A DNA stretch of 64,000 bases. It comes from Dactylosporangium vinaceum (GTDB lineage Bacteria > Actinomycetota > Actinomycetes > Mycobacteriales > Micromonosporaceae). Location: NCBI RefSeq assembly GCF_019904175.1, contig NZ_CP061913.1, positions 6,262,001 to 6,326,000 on the forward strand, in the 5' to 3' direction. Position numbers and translations under genes: made by a program. The notes under the pieces were generated by a model, which saw nothing but the letters and a program-made list of their open reading frames with translations, did not search any database and had not been told where the DNA came from. The first letter of the stretch is position 1. Each line of letters opens with the position of its first letter. Of this stretch, positions 60,001 to 64,000 are shown one piece after another.

Positions 60001-60487
60001 GCAGCGTCACCGCACCGGCATGCAGCGCATCGGTGAGCGCGGTCGCGGCGGTGTCCTGGGCATCGTCGTCGAGGTTGGCCAGGTCCACCTGGATGAGCAG
60101 TCCGCGCCGGTCCTTGGCGAGCAGCGCCCCCGCCTGCTCGGGCGGCACCCCCTGGTCGAACGGCGTCACCACCCGGCTGACGCCGGCGATCCCGCGCAGC
60201 CCCCCGGCGATCGCCAGCACATCACCCCGGACCGACGCCGCCGCCGGATCGACGCCGTCGACGACCCCGATCACGGTCCCGCCCTGCGTCGACTGCGTAG
60301 CCAGGACGTCCTGCCCCCGGAACGACTCCATGTTCTTGGGGCTGTTGTCGGACGCCAGCGCATCGAACACCGGCCCGGCGGCCAGGACACCGAGCACCAC
60401 GGCGGCCAGCCAGAGTCCGAGCACCCCCCACCGATGCCGGAAACACCACTGCCCGACCCGCGCGATGAACCCGTGTGCCATAGCCAT
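57044..60487 (-). CDS. MMPL-type exporter with repeat linker and C-terminal TM2 domain
   Basis: The 1147-residue protein starts with a complete RND/MMPL transporter (residues about 1-735, 12 TM helices in two halves). It has signatures MSLPITLVVLVFIFGGIIAAGMPVLAAVVSIAFSMIML, NAVTIVTLLGLGLSIDYGLLLVARYREEL and FGLSMDYEVFLLGRIKE. These proteins export lipids or drugs using the proton gradient. The C-terminal half is unusual. It has about 24 copies of an (ASAP) unit (about 736-832), 12 copies of a 10-residue S/D/V-rich repeat (about 882-1001), and a TM2 domain (about 1078-1140: VVVAYTWWLLLGVFGAHHFYLGRRRLGWWYLGTVGLLGLGWLVDSVLLPG). Start is uncertain among 60487, 60481 and GTG 60508. Confidence 0.85.
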   Translation of the reverse strand: MAMAHGFIARVGQWCFRHRWGVLGLWLAAVVLGVLAAGPVFDALASDNSPKNMESFRGQDVLATQSTQGGTVIGVVDGVDPAAASVRGDVLAIAGGLRGIAGVSRVVTPFDQGVPPEQAGALLAKDRRGLLIQVDLANLDDDAQDTAATALTDALHAGAVTLREHGQADARVRVGGGPVLNQQANAQAGADLSKAETMSLPITLVVLVFIFGGIIAAGMPVLAAVVSIAFSMIMLLVFTKFTELDSNAVTIVTLLGLGLSIDYGLLLVARYREELAAGFEPAVAVSRAWATAGRTIAFSALTVAAALSGLLLFGITGLSALGAAGISVAIAAMLVSLTFTAALLGLFRKRIRPSRRAGRSTPEMGFFAGLARIVQRRPLLTTVLGGVALVAVALPALDTAIHLDDLGALPPSMESVQVERALTDSYGQSAAPAVIVVAHLDPAGLDAWAARFAGTAGVRLIHPAADAGNGLTTLGIEALGDPEGPAARDLVERIRADRPGGGESWVTGSGAMVTDVVGQITDRLPLALGVTLLAMVVLLFAMTGSVVVPLKAVLMNLVSLGATFGVLTAVFQHGFLAGPLGVLTVGGLSPFTVVSVFAFAFGLSMDYEVFLLGRIKEYTDRGFPTDVAVRRGLQHSGRIITSAALLMVIVFGCFVTGEMGGVQQIGLGLAVAVAVDATLVRCVLVPATMTLLGAANWWAPAWLKRLHGFIGLRETVLDDPTVIPSTNPAPISIASSASAPASAPASAPASAPASAPASAPASAPASAPASAPASAPASAPASAPASAPASAPASAPASAPASAPASAPASAPASAPASAPASAPASAPASAPAFASSSAPASACTSATAAAPAANRTAALSGSKSMSTIVNPPASPLANVGTSVSVSASAEVDPVVSRSSEIECVVSSLAGAGAAVLTSAEVDRVVSSSAGIDPVVATSSGIDVAVSASTVVDPRVSTSTEVGYSVSMSTAIEPGRSASTEIDVAASMSTDVERGRSTSTAIGAARSGAVGGGAGGFGLSEIDRAASASEEHAASASGEHAASAAREGAASALVGSGVAVTVGDRVAVGERRKSVVVAYTWWLLLGVFGAHHFYLGRRRLGWWYLGTVGLLGLGWLVDSVLLPGRVRAANVVPVRVERVRELVHSSG
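57482..57841. repeat. Twelve 30-bp repeats in the MMPL gene
   Basis: Twelve 30-bp units start at 57482, 57512 and so on to 57812, each beginning GA(T/C)..C..TCGACGTCGAC-like sequence. They encode a 10-residue unit such as MSTDVERGRS, ASTEIDVAAS and TSSGIDVAVS. Unit length is exact, so the protein frame stays constant. Confidence 0.85.
57990..58278. repeat. 12-bp repeats in the MMPL gene
   Basis: About 24 tandem units based on GAGGCCGGCGCG encode Ala-Ser-Ala-Pro steps on the minus strand. Variation is only at wobble-like positions (GGGGCA, GGTGCG), showing slippage-style growth in frame. Confidence 0.85.
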
Positions 60488-60695
60488 CCCCAATGCCGGA
60501 CCCGTCACGAATCAACGCACTCAGCCTCGTCACCGGGGACCCCGAACACACTGCCGCCGACCACCGAGTCGACCGGCGGGCCAGCCCCAGCCCCGGCCGG
60601 GGGCCAGCCCTACCAGCGGCAGAACTCGATTAGCGTCGACATCGACCAAATTCATCGACAAGCATCACGAACACAACGCCGCGGCAGACGAAGGC
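60488..60695. other. Non-coding stretch upstream of the MMPL gene
   Basis: This spacer should hold the MMPL promoter. I see no gene or sharp palindrome. The 60625-60665 part is AT-richer (TCGATTAGCGTCGACATCGACC, AAATTCATCGACAAGCATC). Confidence 0.4.
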
Positions 60696-60856
60696 AAGGA
60701 CGACGGCGAGGCGAAGGCAAGGACGACGGCGAGGCGAAGACAAGGACGACGGCGAGGCGAAGACAAGGACAACGGCGAGGCGAAGACAAGGACAACGGCG
60801 AGGCGAAGACAAGGACAACGGCGAGGCGAGAACAAGGACAACGGGGAAGACGACCG
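60696..60856. repeat. Seven-copy 23-bp tandem repeat
   Basis: Units at 60696, 60719, 60742, 60765, 60788, 60811 and 60834 read AAGGACGACGGCGAGGCGAA(G/A)GC or close variants. Early units have GACGACGG, later ones GACAACGG, and the last is diverged. The 23-bp length is not a multiple of 3, so the array is not a coding repeat, and it lacks spacers. Confidence 0.9.
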
Positions 60857-60924
60857 CGAGGATGACGGCGAAGGCGAAGACGACGGCGAGGCGTCATGGA
60901 GAGCCGACTCGCATCACAGCACCG

Positions 60925-61356
60925 GCCCGCGTCATGCGAGGCGGCCCTGATCGTGAAGGGCGCATCGCCAACGCGAACAGGCGCGCAGAGCGGGAACCAG
61001 CCCCATCATGCAAGTCGGCCCGCATGACGAGAGGCAGGCCGCCCCACGAGAAACAGCCCGCACGACCAAAGGCAGCACGCAGCACGACAGGAAGCCCCCA
61101 CGGCCGAAGGGCGGCCCACACGACCAAAGGGCGGCACGCACCACGACAGGCAGTCCGAAGACCAAAGGCAGCCCCACCACGAGAGACAGCCCGCATGACC
61201 GGAGGCCGCGCGCACCACGAGCAGCGGCCCGCGTGGCCAGAGGCCGCCCGTACCAGGAGCGGCCGCCCGTACCAGGAGCGGCCGCCCGTACCAGGAGCGG
61301 CCGCCCGCGTGACGAGCAGCCGCCCGCGTGACGAGCAGCGGCCCGCAGCACGAGAC
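60925..61356. repeat. 19-bp repeat array c
   Basis: Roughly 20 diverged units of about 19 bp run from about 60925 to 61356. They include GCCCGCATGACGAGAGGCA (61018), GCCCGCACGACCAAAGGCA and three exact GCCCGTACCAGGAGCGGCC (61246, 61265, 61284). GCCCGCGTGACGAGCAGCC (61303) and GCCCGCGTGACGAGCAGCG (61322) follow. The block ends 17 bp from the stop of the GGDEF-EAL gene. Confidence 0.85.
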
Positions 61357-61373
61357 CGTGCGACGGGGCGGTG

Positions 61374-63665
61374 CTACGCCGGAGTGGCGAAGAGGGCGCG
61401 CTGCGCGGCCAGCAGGGCTGTCATGTCCTCGGCCGGCATGGGGCGGGCCAGGTGGTAGCCCTGGCCCAGGGAGTAGCCCAGCTCGATCAGGCGGTCGACC
61501 TGCGCCCGGTTCTCGATGCCCTCCGCGACCGTGTCCAGCCCCAGCGCCAGCGCGAGCTGCACGACCGCCCTCGCCACCGCCTGCCGGGCGTCGGCCTCCG
61601 GGGAGCCGGGCTCGTCCAGCTCGATCCCGTCCACGAACGACTTGTCCAGCTTGATGATCGCGGCCGGGAACGCGCGGAGCAGGCTCAACGATGACTCGCC
61701 CGTGCCGAAGTCGTCGAGGGCCATGCGCACCCCGAGGGCGTGCAGCTGGTGCAGGGCGCGCGAGACCTGCTGGCCGCGCAGGACGGCCGACTCGGTCAGC
61801 TCGAGCACCAGGCGGTCCGCGGGCAGGCCGGACTCGGCCAGGGCGGACTGGACGTCGGCGACGAAGTCGGGGTCGTGCAGCTGGCGGGCGGAGACGTTGG
61901 GGCCGAACTTCTGCAGGGCGTCGGGGCCGAACTCGGCCAGCCAGGCGGCGGCCTGGCGGCAGGCCTCGCGCAGGACGAAGCGGCCGAGGGGGACGATCAG
62001 GCCGGTGCGCTCGGCGGCGGGGATGAACTCGGCCGGCGGGACCAGGCCGCGGGTCGGGTGGCGCCAGCGGGCCAGGGCCTCGACGCCGACGATGCGGCCG
62101 CTGTGCAGGGACATGATCGGCTGGTAGTGGAGGGTGAACTCGCCGGCGTCCAGGGCCCGGCGCAGCTCGCCGCCGAGCTGGGCGTGGTCGGCGACCGGCT
62201 GGTCCATGCCTTCGTGGTACCGCACCCAGTTCGCCTTGCCCCGCTGCTTGGCCGCGTACATGGCCACGTCGGCGGTGCGCAGCAGGTGGTCGAGGGCGGT
62301 CGCCGCGGGGGCCGTGGCGATGCCCACGCTCGCGTGCACGAGGAGGCGGTGCGCGCCCATCGGGCCCCCGAACGCGTCGAGGATGCGCTGCGCGATGGTC
62401 TCGCCGAGCGCCGTCGCCTCGGTGACGAGCACGGCGAACTCGTCGCCGCCGAGGCGCGCGGGCAGGCCGTCGCGGCCGGTCTCGCGGCGCAGCACGTCGG
62501 CGACCGCGATCAGCAGGTCGTCGCCGACGTCGTGGCCGAGCGAGTCGTTGACGGTCTTGAAGTCGTCCAGGTCGACCAGGAGCACCGTCGCGCCGGTCCG
62601 CTCGAGCTGCTCGGCCAGACGCCGGCGGAACAGGGCGCGGTTGGCCAGGCCGGTCAGGCCGTCGTGGGTGGCCTCGTGCTGCAGGCGCTCCTGGGTCAGC
62701 CGCCGCTCGCGCAGGAGGCGGGCGTTCTCCCGGAAGGCGACGAACTGCCGGATGGTGACCAGGCCGGTCACCAGCACGGTGGCGACGATGACGAGCTTGC
62801 CGGTCCAGGTGACGGTGCCCGGGATGACGGCGATGAGCGGCACGTCGACGGCGGCGACGGCGAGGTACGGCAGCCAGACGTTGGCCCGGCCGCGGCGTTC
62901 GGCGCCGGCTCGCCACTGGCGGCGCACGGCCAGGGTGCCCAGGAACGGGGCGATCGGCATGACGACGGCCTGGGCCGGGACCGTGCCGGCGTCGCCGCCG
63001 AGGACCATGCACACGGCCACGCCCGCGCCGCACAGCCCGCACAGGCCGATCAGGCGCAGCGCGACCCGGTCGATCGGGCCGCCGGCGATGTAGGCGACCT
63101 TGGTGATCCCGCCGACGGCGAACGCGAACGACATGCCCAGCAGGATCAGGGCCTGGATGCTCCACACCCGGGTGCCGCCCAGCATCGGGGCGAGGCCGAA
63201 GTGGAACAGCACGGTGCTGCCGCCGAGGAACGCGATGGCCCGGTCGAGCCACTGCTTCCAGCGCTCGCCGGGGCTGGCGATGCCGAGCGGCACCCGGCCC
63301 ATCGCCCACATGGCGGCGACGAAGCCGATGCCGGCGAGGATGGCGGCGGCCGGCGGCATGGTCGGCAGGACGGCGGTGTCGCGGAACCCGGCGGCGGCCA
63401 GCACCCAGTATCCGGCGCTGACACCGGCGAACGCCACGAGCAACAACCGCCAGAACCGTTTCGCCGGTACTGTCAGCGGCGCACGACGCAGCAGATCGAG
63501 CACGGCGGCCACGGTCACGGCGGCGCCGATCGGCAGCCACAGGAACGAGACCGCCGCCGGCCCCACGCCGGTGACGATCCAGAGGACGTACCACAGCGTG
63601 CCGGCGGCGGCGAGCGCACCGGTGGCCACCACGTAGCGCAGCGGGGCGCGATGCACGGCGGTCAC
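61374..63665 (-). CDS. Membrane-bound GGDEF-EAL cyclic-di-GMP enzyme
   Basis: The 763-residue protein has an N-terminal membrane domain (about eight TM helices, residues 1-300; MASE-like, not assigned). A GGDEF domain follows (about 330-485; DGLTGLANRALFRRRLAEQ, LVDLDDFKTVNDSLGHDVGDDLL and RLGGDEFAVLV). The EAL domain is about 505-755 (GVEALARWRHP, NVSARQL, LELTES, DDFGTGESSL, IKLDKSFVDG, TVAEGIEN). Both catalytic motifs look intact, and the usual inhibitory RxxD site before GGDEF is not clear. GTG 63665 was chosen. A start at 63740 or 63656 is possible. Both synthesis and breakdown of cyclic-di-GMP are possible. Confidence 0.9.
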   Translation of the reverse strand: MTAVHRAPLRYVVATGALAAAGTLWYVLWIVTGVGPAAVSFLWLPIGAAVTVAAVLDLLRRAPLTVPAKRFWRLLLVAFAGVSAGYWVLAAAGFRDTAVLPTMPPAAAILAGIGFVAAMWAMGRVPLGIASPGERWKQWLDRAIAFLGGSTVLFHFGLAPMLGGTRVWSIQALILLGMSFAFAVGGITKVAYIAGGPIDRVALRLIGLCGLCGAGVAVCMVLGGDAGTVPAQAVVMPIAPFLGTLAVRRQWRAGAERRGRANVWLPYLAVAAVDVPLIAVIPGTVTWTGKLVIVATVLVTGLVTIRQFVAFRENARLLRERRLTQERLQHEATHDGLTGLANRALFRRRLAEQLERTGATVLLVDLDDFKTVNDSLGHDVGDDLLIAVADVLRRETGRDGLPARLGGDEFAVLVTEATALGETIAQRILDAFGGPMGAHRLLVHASVGIATAPAATALDHLLRTADVAMYAAKQRGKANWVRYHEGMDQPVADHAQLGGELRRALDAGEFTLHYQPIMSLHSGRIVGVEALARWRHPTRGLVPPAEFIPAAERTGLIVPLGRFVLREACRQAAAWLAEFGPDALQKFGPNVSARQLHDPDFVADVQSALAESGLPADRLVLELTESAVLRGQQVSRALHQLHALGVRMALDDFGTGESSLSLLRAFPAAIIKLDKSFVDGIELDEPGSPEADARQAVARAVVQLALALGLDTVAEGIENRAQVDRLIELGYSLGQGYHLARPMPAEDMTALLAAQRALFATPA

Positions 63666-63728
63666 GGCCTCATCTATCGGCCGCGCGGCGCCCGGATCAA
63701 GGTGTTGACGGCACGTCCCGGGCGGGCA

Positions 63729-63759
63729 CGGAACTTTCATGGCCCATTCGCAACTTTCG
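63729..63759. promoter_or_regulatory. Two CGNAACTTTC elements upstream of the xylanase gene
   Basis: CGGAACTTTCA (63729-63739) and CGCAACTTTCG (63749-63759) are 20 bp apart, on the same DNA face. They are close to the CGAAA-N-TTTCG inverted repeat reported upstream of Streptomyces xylanase genes. A TTGACA box at 63825-63830 could belong to the xylanase promoter. Confidence 0.5.
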
Positions 63760-63860
63760 GGGCTGTTGCGCCTTGATATGCCCTCTAGTGCGAGTACCCC
63801 CGAAGCAATATTTCCGGAACGTCGTTGACAGCTTCCAGCGTCATCGACGAGCTTCGAGCC

Positions 63861-64000
63861 ATGAAGCGCTTCAGACTCCTCCTCGGGGCCGCCTGCGCCG
63901 CGGCGCTGGCCGTGACCTCACTGACGCTGACCGGCACCGCCCATGCCGAGGCGGACCGGACCATCACGTCGAACCTCACCGGCACCCACAACGGCTACTT
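63861..64000 (+). CDS. GH11 endo-1,4-beta-xylanase, N-terminal part
   Basis: Only 46 codons are present, and the gene continues beyond the window. MKRFRLLLGAACAAALAVTSLTLTGTAHA is a typical Sec signal peptide with AHA cleavage. The mature start ADRTITSNLTGTHNGYF closely follows the beginning of GH11 xylanases (xTITxNxTGTxxGYxYSFW). GH11 enzymes are secreted and cut xylan backbones. The start ATG has only a weak ribosome site. Two candidate xylan-regulator sites lie 100-130 bp upstream. The assignment rests on 17 mature residues, so a related secreted hydrolase remains possible. Confidence 0.8.
   Translation, partial: MKRFRLLLGAACAAALAVTSLTLTGTAHAEADRTITSNLTGTHNGY

Noticed and set aside
60696..60856. 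CRISPR array
   Set aside because: The 23-bp units are contiguous, with no spacers between them and no cas gene nearby.

Overview
The window is one piece of a very GC-rich actinomycete chromosome. GTG and TTG starts are common, many genes overlap by 4 bases (ATGA/GTGA), and the content is typical of actinobacteria: F420/FMN luciferase-like enzymes, a RamB-type regulator, DUF3072, an MMPL exporter and secreted carbohydrate-active enzymes. A Micromonosporaceae-like soil organism is the best guess, but no rRNA or marker gene is present to settle it.

Layout. 0-6.2 kb: the tail of an unidentified gene, an SDR, a broken MmyB-type regulator, then the glyoxylate shunt (malate synthase and isocitrate lyase) divergent from a RamB-like regulator. 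6.2-12 kb: a MarR pair, a repeat-rich convergent gap, a two-component system with a coupled small protein, and a divergent ABC exporter. 12-17 kb: a secreted ricin/Fn3/sugar-dehydrogenase protein, DUF3072, MarR and DksA-like genes. 17-20.6 kb: a CitA/DcuS-type two-component system divergent from a DctA C4-dicarboxylate symporter. 20.7-40.2 kb: a large organosulfur-type scavenging region with a TauABCD/SsuABC-like uptake and dioxygenase operon, a sulfotransferase-fold protein, six luciferase-like (LLM) proteins, a Dpp-type ABC transporter and a flavin reductase. An IS110-family element splits this region. 40.2-47.7 kb: PH-domain membrane proteins, a hemerythrin protein, an F420-type LLM enzyme, a large catalase, and a cobalamin riboswitch driving cbtBA cobalt uptake. 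47.7-56.9 kb: redox enzymes, each cluster beside a TetR or MarR repressor with clear palindromic operators. 57-64 kb: an MMPL transporter fused to repeats and a TM2 domain, two tandem-repeat arrays, a membrane GGDEF-EAL protein, and the start of a GH11 xylanase.

How the genes work together. Acetate use (glyoxylate shunt) and dicarboxylate uptake suggest growth on organic acids. The middle third fits a sulfur-starvation regulon: sulfonates and related compounds are imported, then desulfonated by TauD-like and FMN-dependent monooxygenases supplied with reduced flavin by the linked reductase. Nine LLM-fold proteins fall within 27 kb.

Structures that ordinary annotation would miss: a 19-bp repeat family in three separate intergenic regions; a 23-bp tandem array; three 11-bp palindromes at exactly 18-bp steps; a 51-bp operator with perfect 18-bp arms; a candidate IS110 bridge-RNA stem; and the MMPL-repeat-TM2 fusion.
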